From positions 1-64,000 of the forward strand of contig FNAW01000008.1 in NCBI GenBank assembly GCA_900102115.1: 64,000 nt of DNA, in the 5' to 3' direction. Positions 24,736 through 32,883 of this stretch are shown one piece after another. The stretch's first letter is position 1; each line of letters starts with the position of its first letter. The notes beneath the pieces were generated by a model. It had not been told where the DNA came from. It saw nothing but the letters and a program-made list of their open reading frames with translations, and searched no databases. Both the position numbers and the translations under genes were made by a program. The DNA is from Blastococcus fimeti. Lineage in GTDB: Bacteria; Actinomycetota; Actinomycetes; Mycobacteriales; Geodermatophilaceae.

Positions 24736-26867
24736 AGCGCGGGCTGGGCCCCGTCCAGGTCCTCGCGGTGCAGCCGGACGGCGACGAGCGCGACGTCGTC
24801 GTCCGGACGGCCCTGCACCAGCCGCTCGATCAGCTCGTCGAGCAGGTCGTCCAGCGGTAGCCCGACCAGTTCGACGAGCGCGTCGCGCAGCCGCGTCATG
24901 CCGGCGTCGAGGTCGGAGTCGCGTCGCTCGACGAGGCCGTCGGTGTAGAGCAGCACCGTGGAGCCGTGGTCGAGCAGGACCACCGACTCCCGCCGGACGG
25001 CGGCGGAGTCGACGCCCAGCATGAGGTCACCGACCCACGGAGCCAGCTCCGCGACGGTGCCGTCGCGGTGCACCACCATCGGCGGCAGGTGCCCGGCGTT
25101 GGCCCACCGCATCCGGGTGACGCCGCGGCGGCGCTCCGCCGGCGTCTGCTCGAAGCGGGCGATCGCCGCGGTGGCCAGCGTGCCGAGCTGGAGGGTGGAC
25201 ATCGAGGAGTCCAGGCCGCGGAGCACCTCGACCGGACCGGCGTTGCTGTACGTGGCGATCCCGCGCAGCAGGCTGCGCAGCTGACCCATGGCCGCGGCGG
25301 CCTCGGTGTCGTGACCGACGACGTCGCCGATGACGAGCATGGTGCTGCCGTTGGGCTGGAGGAAGGCGTCGTACCAGTCACCGCCCACCCGGGCCGCCTC
25401 GGCGGCGGGCAGGTAGCGCACCGCGATCTCGGCGTGCTCGGGTTTCGGAGGCTCGGTGAGCAGGCTGCGCTGCAGGCCCTCGGCCAGCTGCTGCTGGGCG
25501 CTGAACAACCGCGCGTTGTCCCAGGCGAGCCCGGCACGGTCGGCCACGTCCTGCGCGATCGCGACGTCCTCCTCGGTGGGGGCGTGCCCCGCGGCGTAGA
25601 AGAGGGTGAGCAGGCCGACGGTGCGGCCGCGGGCGCGCAGCGGCAGCGCCACCTCGGTGGCGGGGTCGAGGACCTTGAGCAGATCACGGGCCGGACCCGG
25701 GGGGAGCACCTCCAGGACGTCGGAGCCGCTGAAGGTGGCCGCCTCGCCGGAGTGCAGCGCGCGGGCGACCGGGGCGGTCATGGGCATCGCGTCGAGCCGG
25801 ACCTCGCGGTAGCGCTCGAGCAGGACGCGCGCGGTGGGGTCGACGTGCCAGCTGCCGACGTCCCGTGGCGCCCCGTCGGCGCCGATGACGGTGACCACGC
25901 AGAAGTCGGCCAGGGCCGGGACCACCAGCCTGGGCAGTCGCGCGGTGGCCACCTGGGTGTCCAGCGTGCCGGCCAGCTCCGCGCTCACCTGGGCGAGGGT
26001 GGCCAGCTGTCGGGCCCAGCGCTCGGCCCGTTCCTCGGCCGCCCGGCGCTCGGTGACCTCCAGGAAGTAGACGGACAGGCCGTCGGGGGTCGGCCAGGCG
26101 CGCAGCTCGTACCAGCCGTCCAGCGGGGCGGGGTAGTAGGCGTCGAACGAGACCGGCTCCCCGCTGCTGACCGCCTTGCGGTAGCTCTCCTCGAAGATGC
26201 CGGCCACCGTGGCGGGGAAGGCCTCCCAGAGGACCTCGCCCAGCAGCTCGTCGCGGCTGTGCCCCAGCAGGCGCTCTGCCTCGGCGTTCACGTGACTGAA
26301 CCGCCACTCGCGGTCGAGGGAGTAGAAGCCGGCCGGCATGGCCTCGAGGACGCGGGTGACCCGCGTCGCCGCCTCGCGCTCGCCGGTGGTGTCGTAGGCG
26401 GCGCCGATCAGCCGGTCGGTCCGGCCGTCGGGGCCGGGGAGGCACCGGCCCCGGGCGTGGATCCAGCGGGTCTCCCCGTCCGGGAGCACGATCCGGTACT
26501 CCACGTCGTACTCGCCGCAGGTGTCGGTGCTGGCCTGCAGGGCGGCGGCGTGCCAAGCCATGTCGTCGGGGTGCACCCGCGCGTTGAAGGCCGCGAGGGA
26601 CTCGTCGAACGATTGCGGGTCGGAGTAGCCGAACATCCGCTGGAGCTGCTCGTCCCACAGCAGTGTGCCGGTGGACGGTTCCCAGTCGAACGTGCCGACC
26701 TCGCCGGCGTCCTTGGCGAGTTCCCAGCGCAGTCGCTCGTTCTCGTACTGCTTCTGCAGGGCGAGGAGCTGCTCGGCGAAGGAGACGTGTTCACCGCCGT
26801 CGGGACGCGTCTCGACCTCCGGGCGTCCGCCGTCAGGGGCGGTCGTCCGGTCGGGGGTTGCGTCCAC
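24732..26867 (-). CDS. two-PAS-GAF-PP2C serine phosphatase
   Basis: A 711-aa sensor phosphatase. GTG 26867 is chosen because an AAAGG box lies just upstream; the frame is open to 27044, but that part is low-complexity. Seen: a short N-terminal coiled coil (LALQKQYENERLRWELAKD); a first PAS with PAC (GTFDWEPSTGTLLWDEQLQR) at about 50-160; a second PAS (GFYSLDREWRFSHVNAEAER); a GAF domain; and a PP2C/SpoIIE domain with GGDWYDAF, VIGDVVGHD, YTDGLVERRD and DDVALVAVR. Its catalytic half is very close to the protein at 53703. It probably dephosphorylates an anti-anti-sigma factor; the target is unknown. Confidence 0.9.
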   Translation of the reverse strand: MDATPDRTTAPDGGRPEVETRPDGGEHVSFAEQLLALQKQYENERLRWELAKDAGEVGTFDWEPSTGTLLWDEQLQRMFGYSDPQSFDESLAAFNARVHPDDMAWHAAALQASTDTCGEYDVEYRIVLPDGETRWIHARGRCLPGPDGRTDRLIGAAYDTTGEREAATRVTRVLEAMPAGFYSLDREWRFSHVNAEAERLLGHSRDELLGEVLWEAFPATVAGIFEESYRKAVSSGEPVSFDAYYPAPLDGWYELRAWPTPDGLSVYFLEVTERRAAEERAERWARQLATLAQVSAELAGTLDTQVATARLPRLVVPALADFCVVTVIGADGAPRDVGSWHVDPTARVLLERYREVRLDAMPMTAPVARALHSGEAATFSGSDVLEVLPPGPARDLLKVLDPATEVALPLRARGRTVGLLTLFYAAGHAPTEEDVAIAQDVADRAGLAWDNARLFSAQQQLAEGLQRSLLTEPPKPEHAEIAVRYLPAAEAARVGGDWYDAFLQPNGSTMLVIGDVVGHDTEAAAAMGQLRSLLRGIATYSNAGPVEVLRGLDSSMSTLQLGTLATAAIARFEQTPAERRRGVTRMRWANAGHLPPMVVHRDGTVAELAPWVGDLMLGVDSAAVRRESVVLLDHGSTVLLYTDGLVERRDSDLDAGMTRLRDALVELVGLPLDDLLDELIERLVQGRPDDDVALVAVRLHREDLDGAQPAL

Positions 26868-27000
26868 GAGGTGCCTTTCTGCCCGGGGGCGGCCCGGTCC
26901 GTCCGGCATTCGGCCCGTGTGCTGGAGCCTGCGCCGTACCCCGCAGGTTATGCCACGCCCGCCGCGTCGGACGCAACCATCCCCGGACGAGCGGGGCGCG

Positions 27001-27747
27001 TCAGATCGCGGGCTCGACCAGCGTGAGGGCGGCGCCGCCGGCATGTTCCACGTGCAACCCCGCGCGCCTCAGCAGTCGCCGCAGCCCCACGACGTCCGAG
27101 GGCTCCGCGGTGGTCGCCGCCAGCAGCCGGGCCAGCCGGCCCTTCGTGGCCTTGTTGAAGTGGCTGACGACCGACCGGGTGCCGTCGGGGCGCTCGCTGA
27201 GCACCTGCACGGTGACCGCGCCGGCCACCGGGGCCAGTGCGGCGTAGGCGCCGCTGCGCAGGTCGACGACGAGGCCCTGCTCGGCGGCGAGCACCGGTGC
27301 GAGCGCCGGCCGCCACAGGGCCCGGAGCGTGGGCAGTCCCGGCAGCGCGGAGCCGGCGGAGAGCCGGTAGGCCGGGATCCGGTCCCCGCCGCGGACCAGC
27401 CCGAACAGCGCCGAGCCGACCGCGAGGCGGGCGTCGGCCCGGGCCCGCTGGGCGCGGGTCAACGAGGCGACGTCGAGGGCGTCGTAGAGCACGCCGGTGT
27501 ACCGGTCGAGGACCGGCAGGGTGGCGCTGGTCCACAGCTCGGCGTTGCGGGCGATCTCGTCGTCCTGGCGCGCCGAGACCCCGAGCGCCGCGCGGGCGGC
27601 CGGGACGTCGTCGGCCAGCTTGACCAGTGCCTCGACCAGCTCGGTCCGGACGCCGCCGAGCTCGGGGGCGCTGAGCGCGGCGAGGTCGAGCGGGGGACCG
27701 TCCCCGCCGGGGTGCTTGGTCTCCGACGGCGGCAGCAGGACGAGCAC
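27001..27747 (-). CDS. yaaA: YaaA-family peroxide stress protein
   Basis: A 248-aa member of the YaaA/DUF328 family, which in E. coli limits free iron during peroxide stress. Seen: the N-terminal signature LVLLPPSETK, the GLVRGGDRIPAYRLSAGSA segment and VSHFNKATKGRLARLL near the C-terminus. The GTG start is 4 nt after the xthA stop, so xthA-yaaA form an operon linking DNA repair with oxidative stress defence. The length is usual for the family. Confidence 0.88.
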   Translation of the reverse strand: MLVLLPPSETKHPGGDGPPLDLAALSAPELGGVRTELVEALVKLADDVPAARAALGVSARQDDEIARNAELWTSATLPVLDRYTGVLYDALDVASLTRAQRARADARLAVGSALFGLVRGGDRIPAYRLSAGSALPGLPTLRALWRPALAPVLAAEQGLVVDLRSGAYAALAPVAGAVTVQVLSERPDGTRSVVSHFNKATKGRLARLLAATTAEPSDVVGLRRLLRRAGLHVEHAGGAALTLVEPAI

Positions 27748-27751
27748 GCGG

Positions 27752-28555
27752 TCAGTCCTCGAGGTCGACGATCACGGGGGCGTGGTCGCTGGCGCCCTTG
27801 CCCTTCCGCTCCTCGCGGTCGATGAGGGCGCCGGTCACCCGACCGGTCAGAGCGGGGGAGCCGAGGACGAAGTCGATCCGCATGCCCTCGCGCCGCGGGA
27901 AGCGCAGCTGCGTGTAGTCCCAGTAGGTGAAGACGCCGGGGCCGGGGGCCAGCGGCCGCACCACGTCGGCGTATCCGGCGTCGACGACGGCCTGGAACGC
28001 GGCGCGCTCGGGCGGGGAGACGTGGGTGGAGTGGGTGAAGACGGACATGTCCCAGACGTCGTCGTCCTGGGGGGCGATGTTCCAGTCACCCACGAGCGCG
28101 ATGGGGGCCTGCGGATCGGCGGCGAGCCAGCCGCCCGCGGCGACGCGCAGTGCCTCGAGCCACTCGAGCTTGTACTGCAGGTGCGGGTCGGCCAGCGTGC
28201 GCCCGTTGGGCACGTAGAGGCTCCACACCCGGACGCCGCCGCAGGTGGCGGCGATCGCCCGCGCCTCGGGAGCCGGGTCGACGCCGTCCTTCGAGGACCA
28301 GGACGGCATGCCCGGGAAGCCGACCTCGACGTCGTCCAGCCCGATGCGGGAGAGCACCGCGACGCCGTTCCACTGCGAGTGGCCCACGTGCGCCACCTCG
28401 TAGCCGAGCGCGCTGAACACCATCTCCGGGAACTGGTCGTCCCGGCACTTGGTCTCCTGCAGCGCCAGCACGTCGACGTCGTGCCGCTCCAGGAACGCGG
28501 CCACCCGGTCGGCCCGGGTACGGATCGAGTTCACGTTCCACGTCGCCAGGCGCAT
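27752..28555 (-). CDS. xthA: exodeoxyribonuclease III (AP endonuclease)
   Basis: A 267-aa member of the Exo III/APE family, which incises DNA at abasic sites and removes 3' blocking groups. Seen: N-terminal RLATWNVNSIRTR, metal-binding Glu in LALQETK, catalytic Tyr in VWSLYVPNGR, DWN in ALVGDWNIAP, and C-terminal SDHAPVIVDL with the catalytic His. A GACAAT box 6 nt upstream of the ATG may be the -10 of a leaderless transcript. It is co-transcribed with yaaA. Confidence 0.95.
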   Translation of the reverse strand: MRLATWNVNSIRTRADRVAAFLERHDVDVLALQETKCRDDQFPEMVFSALGYEVAHVGHSQWNGVAVLSRIGLDDVEVGFPGMPSWSSKDGVDPAPEARAIAATCGGVRVWSLYVPNGRTLADPHLQYKLEWLEALRVAAGGWLAADPQAPIALVGDWNIAPQDDDVWDMSVFTHSTHVSPPERAAFQAVVDAGYADVVRPLAPGPGVFTYWDYTQLRFPRREGMRIDFVLGSPALTGRVTGALIDREERKGKGASDHAPVIVDLED

Positions 28556-28563
28556 GTGCCGAT

Positions 28564-28583
28564 TGTCGGCCTACCGGCCGACA
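28564..28583 (-). terminator. hairpin between the desaturase and xthA
   Basis: A perfect 8-bp stem TGTCGGCC/GGCCGACA with a 4-nt loop, 24 nt beyond the desaturase stop on the minus strand. It also overlaps the xthA promoter region. Confidence 0.55.
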
Positions 28584-28606
28584 CCGCGTCCAGGGCCCCC
28601 CGCTCC

Positions 28607-29557
28607 TCACACCTGGACGGGCGCCTGCCCCTTGGCCAGCATGCGCGCGCGCATGCGCTCGCGGCTCTCGACGAACTTGGTGGCCTGGGCGTCCAGCCCG
28701 GTGAGGAACTCCGCCAGCTGCTCGCGGGCCTGCTCGCCCTCGGGGCCGAAGTCGCTGCGGTCGAAGACCTTCCAGGTGCGCAGGATGGGGCTGACGACCT
28801 CGTCGTGGTGCAGCCGCAGGTCGTAGATCCCGGCCTTGGCGATGATCGTCGAGTTTTTCCGGAAGTTCGCCATGTTCGCGCCGGGCATCTCGAAGTTCAT
28901 GACCTCGTTGGCCACGGCCTTCATCGTCTCGTCCGGGTCGATGTCGAACGCCGCGGTGACCAGGTTGCGGTAGAAGATCATGTGCAGGTTCTCGTCGGTG
29001 GCGATGCGGGCCAGGAGCTTGTCGGCGATCGGGTCGCCGGTGGCCTTGCCGGTGTTGCGGTGCGAGACGCGGGTCGCCAGCTCCTGGAAGGAGACGTAGG
29101 CGACCGCCTCGAGCGGGGTCTTGTCCCCGGAGTCGTAGCCGGTGGTCATGTAGTCCATCCGGGCCCGCTCCAGCTCGACCGGGTCCACGCCACGGGTGAC
29201 GACGAGGTAGTCGCGCAGCGCGACCCCGTGCCGTCCCTCCTCCGCCGTCCAGCGGCCCACCCACTGCCCCCAGGCGCCGTCGCGGCCGAACCGCGTGGCG
29301 ATCTCCCGGTGGTAGCTGGGCAGGTTGTCCTCGGTGAGCAGGTTGACGAACATCGCGGCCTTCGCGGTCTGGTCCAGCCGCGACTGCTCGGGCGACCAGT
29401 CCTCGCCTCCGAGGAAGGCGAAGTTCCGGCCCTCGTCCCACGGGACGTAGTCGTGCGGGTGCCACTCCTTGGCCATCCGGATGTGCCGGTCGAGATTCTC
29501 GGCGACCACCGGCTCGAGCTCGGTCAGCACCGCGGCCTGCGGGGACGTCTGGGACAT
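28607..29557 (-). CDS. acyl-ACP desaturase (soluble di-iron type)
   Basis: A 316-aa soluble desaturase that would introduce a cis double bond into acyl-ACP and so control membrane fluidity. Seen: the two di-iron half-motifs TAEEGRHGVALRDYL (EExxH) and ATDENLHMIFYRN (DENxH), plus LTEDNLPSYHREI and the N-terminal segment HPHDYVPWDEGRNF, all as in mycobacterial DesA-type proteins. ATG 29557 has a GAGGACCTC leader close by. Two tandem 15-bp repeats lie just upstream and look like an operator. It is divergent from the LCP gene. Confidence 0.92.
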   Translation of the reverse strand: MSQTSPQAAVLTELEPVVAENLDRHIRMAKEWHPHDYVPWDEGRNFAFLGGEDWSPEQSRLDQTAKAAMFVNLLTEDNLPSYHREIATRFGRDGAWGQWVGRWTAEEGRHGVALRDYLVVTRGVDPVELERARMDYMTTGYDSGDKTPLEAVAYVSFQELATRVSHRNTGKATGDPIADKLLARIATDENLHMIFYRNLVTAAFDIDPDETMKAVANEVMNFEMPGANMANFRKNSTIIAKAGIYDLRLHHDEVVSPILRTWKVFDRSDFGPEGEQAREQLAEFLTGLDAQATKFVESRERMRARMLAKGQAPVQV

Positions 29558-29580
29558 GAGGACCTCCGGGTCGACTCGAC

Positions 29581-29610
29581 CTACGCCGTCGTAACCTACG
29601 CGGCCGTAAC
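29581..29610 (-). promoter_or_regulatory. tandem 15-bp operator-like repeats upstream of the desaturase
   Basis: CTACGCCGTCGTAAC (29581-29595) and CTACGCGGCCGTAAC (29596-29610) are head-to-tail copies with two mismatches. Each contains a TACG...CGTA dyad. They lie 24-53 bp upstream of the desaturase start. Fatty-acid desaturase genes are commonly controlled by TetR-type repressors, so this is a candidate site; the regulator is not in the window. Confidence 0.5.
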
Positions 29611-29757
29611 CATCGGGTCACGTACCCGGTGGGTGCCCAGTCGACGTCCTCCGCACGCGCCCCGACGCGCATCCGGCGTGTCGCCCGGTCGGGGGTACCG
29701 CAGCGGGGATGTCCCCGAGCGGCGGCCCGGGGCCCGCATCGGTGGGAACATGGCCGG

Positions 29758-31305
29758 GTGAGCAGCGCGCCCGACGACCCCGGTGGCGCAGTCTCCCCAG
29801 CACCAGCAGCCTCCCCGGCACCGCCGGCCCGGGCCCCGCGCCGGGCGGGCAGCTTCCGCGCCGCGCTCGGCTGGACCGTGCTCAACGCCCTCCTGCCCGG
29901 CACCGCCTTCCTGGCCGCCGGCCGGCGGGTGCTCGGCGGCGTCGTGCTCGGGGTCTTCCTGCTGCTCGCCGCCGGCGGGGCGTGGATCGCCACCGGCGGG
30001 CAGCGCTCGGCGGTCCGCGCGTCCGTCGACACGTCGTCGCTGCTGTGGATCGTGGCCGGCCTGGCCGTCGGGGCGCTGCTGTGGTGCGCCGTCGTCGTCG
30101 CCGGGTACCTGCTGCTGCTGCCCCACGGCACGCCCCGGGGCCGCCGGCTCCTGGGCGGCGGGGTGGTGCTGCTGCTGGTCGCCGCGGTGCTGGCCCCCGC
30201 GGTGGTGGCCGGCCAGGTCGCGATGACCCAGCGCGACCTCATCGCCGAGGTGTTCACCGACGAGGGCCGCTCCGCGACGGTGGACCAGGACGAGCCGAAC
30301 CCGTTCGGCAGCAAGGAGCGGGTGAACGTGCTGCTCCTGGGCGGCGACGGCGGCGAGGGGCGCGAGGGCGTGCGCACCGACACCGTCATCGTGGCGAGCA
30401 TCGCCACCGACGACGGCGCGACGACGCTGTTCAGCCTGCCCCGCAACCTCGAGGACCTGCCCTTCCCCGCGGACAGCCCGCTCGCCGCGCTCTACCCGGA
30501 CGGCTTCGATGCCGGCAGCGAGAGCGAGAGCCTGCTCAACGCCGTCTACCGCAACGGCCCGGCGATGTACCCCGACGTGCTCGGCCCCACCGACAACGCG
30601 GGGGCGGACTTCCTCAAGCTCGGTGTCGGCGAGGCGCTGGGCATCGAGATCGACTACTACGTGCTGATCAACCTCGAGGGCTTCAGCCGACTGGTCGACG
30701 CCCTCGGCGGGATCACCGTGAACGTCAACTACTGGGTGCCGATCGGCGGCGAGCCGTCGGTGGGCACCCTGCCCGACGACTACATCGCCCCCGGGCCGAA
30801 CCGGTTCATGGACGGCGCCACCGCCCTGGCGTTCGCCCGGGGCCGGTTCGGGCTGACCGACTACGACCGGATGGACCGGCAGCGCTGCACCCTGGACGCG
30901 ATCGTCGACGCCGCCGACCCGATCACCCTGCTGCGCAAGTACCAGGAGCTGGCCCGCACCACCAAGGACATCGTCTCCACCGACATCCCCCGGTCGGCAC
31001 TCGGCGACTTCGTCGACCTGGCGTTCCTGGTGAAGGACGCCGGCATCCGCAGCGTCGTCTTCGACGACTCGGTGATCGACCCGGCCTACCCCGACTACGA
31101 CAAGATCCGCGGCGCGGTCTTCCTGGCGCTGTCGGGGCCGGTCCCGGACGACGCGGCGGACGGCACGGACGAGCCGACGCCGTCGCCCCCGGCCGAGCCG
31201 GAGGGGTCGATCGCCCCGAGCGACGTCCGCGACGCCTGCGCCTACGACCGGGCGGCGGCCGAGCTGGCGCTGCTGGCGGGCGAGCCCCCGACACGCGGGA
31301 ACTGA
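29758..31305 (+). CDS. LytR-CpsA-Psr (LCP) family cell-wall ligase
   Basis: Membrane-anchored enzyme that would transfer polyprenyl-linked glycopolymers to peptidoglycan. The GTG start at 29758 gives 515 aa. Seen: a Pro/Ala-rich cytoplasmic tail at 1-40; hydrophobic segments at about 43-60, 60-80, 92-122 and 128-150; and the extracellular LCP domain from about 185. The domain has VNVLLLGGDGGEGREGVRTD, TTLFSLPRNLEDLPFP, GITVNVNYWVPI and GATALAFARGRFG. An acidic Pro-rich stretch and an isolated Cys near the C-terminus follow. Multiple membrane segments before the LCP domain are more than the usual single anchor. Confidence 0.9.
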   Translation: MSSAPDDPGGAVSPAPAASPAPPARAPRRAGSFRAALGWTVLNALLPGTAFLAAGRRVLGGVVLGVFLLLAAGGAWIATGGQRSAVRASVDTSSLLWIVAGLAVGALLWCAVVVAGYLLLLPHGTPRGRRLLGGGVVLLLVAAVLAPAVVAGQVAMTQRDLIAEVFTDEGRSATVDQDEPNPFGSKERVNVLLLGGDGGEGREGVRTDTVIVASIATDDGATTLFSLPRNLEDLPFPADSPLAALYPDGFDAGSESESLLNAVYRNGPAMYPDVLGPTDNAGADFLKLGVGEALGIEIDYYVLINLEGFSRLVDALGGITVNVNYWVPIGGEPSVGTLPDDYIAPGPNRFMDGATALAFARGRFGLTDYDRMDRQRCTLDAIVDAADPITLLRKYQELARTTKDIVSTDIPRSALGDFVDLAFLVKDAGIRSVVFDDSVIDPAYPDYDKIRGAVFLALSGPVPDDAADGTDEPTPSPPAEPEGSIAPSDVRDACAYDRAAAELALLAGEPPTRGN

Positions 31306-31330
31306 CCGGCGCCGGTCCGCTCGCGGGGGG

Positions 31331-31729
31331 TCAGCTCGCGGGTGGGGCCATCGCCATGATCTGGAGCAGGTTGCCGCAGGTGTCGTCGAGCACCGCGGTG
31401 GTGACCGGCCCCATCTCGGTGGGGGGTTGGGTGAACCGGACCCCCAGCCCGGTCAGCCGGTCGAACTCGGCCCGGACGTCGGCCACGGCGAAGGAGTTGT
31501 AGGGGATGCCGTCGGCGACGAGGCCCTGCTTGTAGGCCTGCGCCGCGGGGTGCTCGTCGGGCTCGAGGACGAGCTCGACGCCGTCGGGCTGCTCGGGCGA
31601 GACGACGGTCAGCCAGCGGTGCGCCCCCATCGGGACGTCGTTCTTCGGCACGAAGCCCAGCACGTCGGTGTAGAACCGCAGCGCCTTCTCCTGGTCGTCC
31701 ACGAAGACGCTGGTCAGGGTGATCCGCAC
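31331..31729 (-). CDS. VOC (glyoxalase/bleomycin resistance) family protein
   Basis: A 132-aa single VOC unit pair with VFVDDQEKALRFYTDVLGF at the start, DGVELVLEPDEHPAAQAYKQ in the middle and DDTCGNLLQIMA at the end. These carry the usual metal-ligand positions (Glu in VELVLEP, Glu/Gln near the end). It could be a small-molecule-binding or detoxifying enzyme; the substrate cannot be inferred. The GTG start at 31729 overlaps the end of the ArsR gene by 16 nt, so the two form an operon under that regulator. Confidence 0.88.
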   Translation of the reverse strand: MRITLTSVFVDDQEKALRFYTDVLGFVPKNDVPMGAHRWLTVVSPEQPDGVELVLEPDEHPAAQAYKQGLVADGIPYNSFAVADVRAEFDRLTGLGVRFTQPPTEMGPVTTAVLDDTCGNLLQIMAMAPPAS

Positions 31730-32013
31730 GGGTCCTCCTCCTGGGGGTCGATGCGCCACCGGTCGGTGATGGCGCGCAGCGGTGCGGTGTCCAGGTCGTG
31801 GAACTTGTAGCGGCCCTCGCGCCGCGACCGGACCAGCCCGGCGTCCTCCAGCACGCCCAGGTGCTGGGAGACCGCCTGGCGGGTCGAGGACAGCCCGTGC
31901 CGCGTGACGAGCCGGTTGATCAGCTCGAACAGCGTCTGGCCCGAGCGCTCCTGCAGCTCGTCGAGGATGGCGCGTCTGGTCGGATCGGCGAGGGCCCTGA
32001 ACACGTCGCCCAC
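31714..32013 (-). CDS. ArsR-family winged-helix regulator
   Basis: A 99-aa helix-turn-helix protein. Seen: FRALADPTRRAILDELQE, the recognition helix region TRQAVSQHLGVLEDAGLV and the wing SRREGRYKFHDLD. No metal-binding Cys motif (ELCVCDL type) is present, so it is not a typical metal sensor. GTG 32013 is preferred, with GGTGGAGG just upstream; the frame is open to 32049, but that stretch contains the operator palindrome. It is co-transcribed with the VOC gene. ArsR/VOC or ArsR/SRPBCC pairs are common in actinobacteria. Confidence 0.88.
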   Translation of the reverse strand: MGDVFRALADPTRRAILDELQERSGQTLFELINRLVTRHGLSSTRQAVSQHLGVLEDAGLVRSRREGRYKFHDLDTAPLRAITDRWRIDPQEEDPCGSP

Positions 32014-32026
32014 ACCTCCACCATAG

Positions 32027-32042
32027 GCAAGCGAACGCTTGC
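32027..32042 (-). promoter_or_regulatory. palindromic operator upstream of arsR-VOC
   Basis: GCAAGCG-AA-CGCTTGC, a perfect 7-bp dyad with a 2-nt centre, 14 bp upstream of the ArsR start. It is the expected position for autoregulation. Confidence 0.55.
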
Positions 32043-32091
32043 ATGACAACCCCCGGCGCCGCGCGCGGAGCTTCGCGGGAGGATGGGCGGC

Positions 32092-32610
32092 GTGCCCGCC
32101 GTCGACGTCCGTCCCCTGACCGCCGTCGACGACGCCCTGCGGGCCGAGCTGCTGGCCTGCTGGGTCGACGTCACCAACGCCGGCGGTGCGGTCGGTTTCG
32201 TGCCCCCGGTGACCGACGCCGACGTCGCACCGGTGCTCGACCGGCTGCTCGAGGGTGTCGCCTCGGGGCGGGACGTGCTGTGCCTGCTCGCCGAGGACGG
32301 CGCGACGGCGGGCTTCGCCGTCCTCGTCGGCTCGTCCTCTCCGCTACGCCGGCACTGGGCGACCGTGCTGCGCGTGCAGGTCCACCCGTCCCGCCAGGGC
32401 ACCGGGCTCGGTCGCGCCCTGATGGAGGGCGTGCACCGCATCGCCGCCGGACGGGGCTGGGAGTTCCTCTCGCTCAGCGCCCGCGGCGGCACCGGCGTCG
32501 ACGGGTTCTACCGGGCGCTGGGGTACACCGAGGTGGGGCGGCTGCCGGGGGCGGTGCGCGTGGCGCCGGGCGACGACCGGGACGAGGTCCTGCTGGCCCG
32601 CCCGCTCTGA
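32092..32610 (+). CDS. GNAT-family N-acetyltransferase
   Basis: A 172-aa acetyl-CoA-dependent transferase. Seen: motif A, VLRVQVHPSRQGTGLGRALME (R-x2-G-x-G), followed by SLSARGGTGVDGFYRALGYTEVGR (motif B). The start is decided by the ribosome site: GGAGG at 32078-32082 abuts ATG 32083 but lies 9 nt before GTG 32092, so GTG is used. The substrate is unknown. It is divergent from the ArsR/VOC operon. Confidence 0.87.
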   Translation: MPAVDVRPLTAVDDALRAELLACWVDVTNAGGAVGFVPPVTDADVAPVLDRLLEGVASGRDVLCLLAEDGATAGFAVLVGSSSPLRRHWATVLRVQVHPSRQGTGLGRALMEGVHRIAAGRGWEFLSLSARGGTGVDGFYRALGYTEVGRLPGAVRVAPGDDRDEVLLARPL

Positions 32611-32656
32611 GCCGCCCGCGCCGTCGGCTCCCCCGCCCCTCTGGTAGACCCGGGGC

Positions 32657-32881
32657 ATGACCGCAGGCTCCCCCGACCGCTCCCCCCGTCGCACGCCCGA
32701 GCAGGACCGGGCCCGGCAGATCGGGTTGTTCGTCCTCGGCGTGGCCGTCGTCCTGCTGCTGTCGTCGGTCACCTGGTTCGGCAGCGACCAGAGCGGCGTG
32801 GGCATCGCGCAGATCGTCTGCGGGCTCGTGGTGGCGGGCGTCGGTGGCTTCCTCGTGCGGAGGGCCGACACCCGCCGCTGA
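32657..32881 (+). CDS. small two-helix membrane protein
   Basis: A 74-aa protein with a polar, Arg/Pro-rich N-terminal tail and two hydrophobic helices at about 22-40 and 47-66 (QIGLFVLGVAVVLLLSSVTW; IVCGLVVAGVGGFLV). It ends in RRADTRR, which suggests positive-inside ends. No family is recognised and the function is unknown. A TAGACC box lies 6 nt before the ATG. It converges on the acyl-CoA dehydrogenase gene with 2 bp between stops. Confidence 0.7.
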   Translation: MTAGSPDRSPRRTPEQDRARQIGLFVLGVAVVLLLSSVTWFGSDQSGVGIAQIVCGLVVAGVGGFLVRRADTRR

Positions 32882-32883
32882 GG

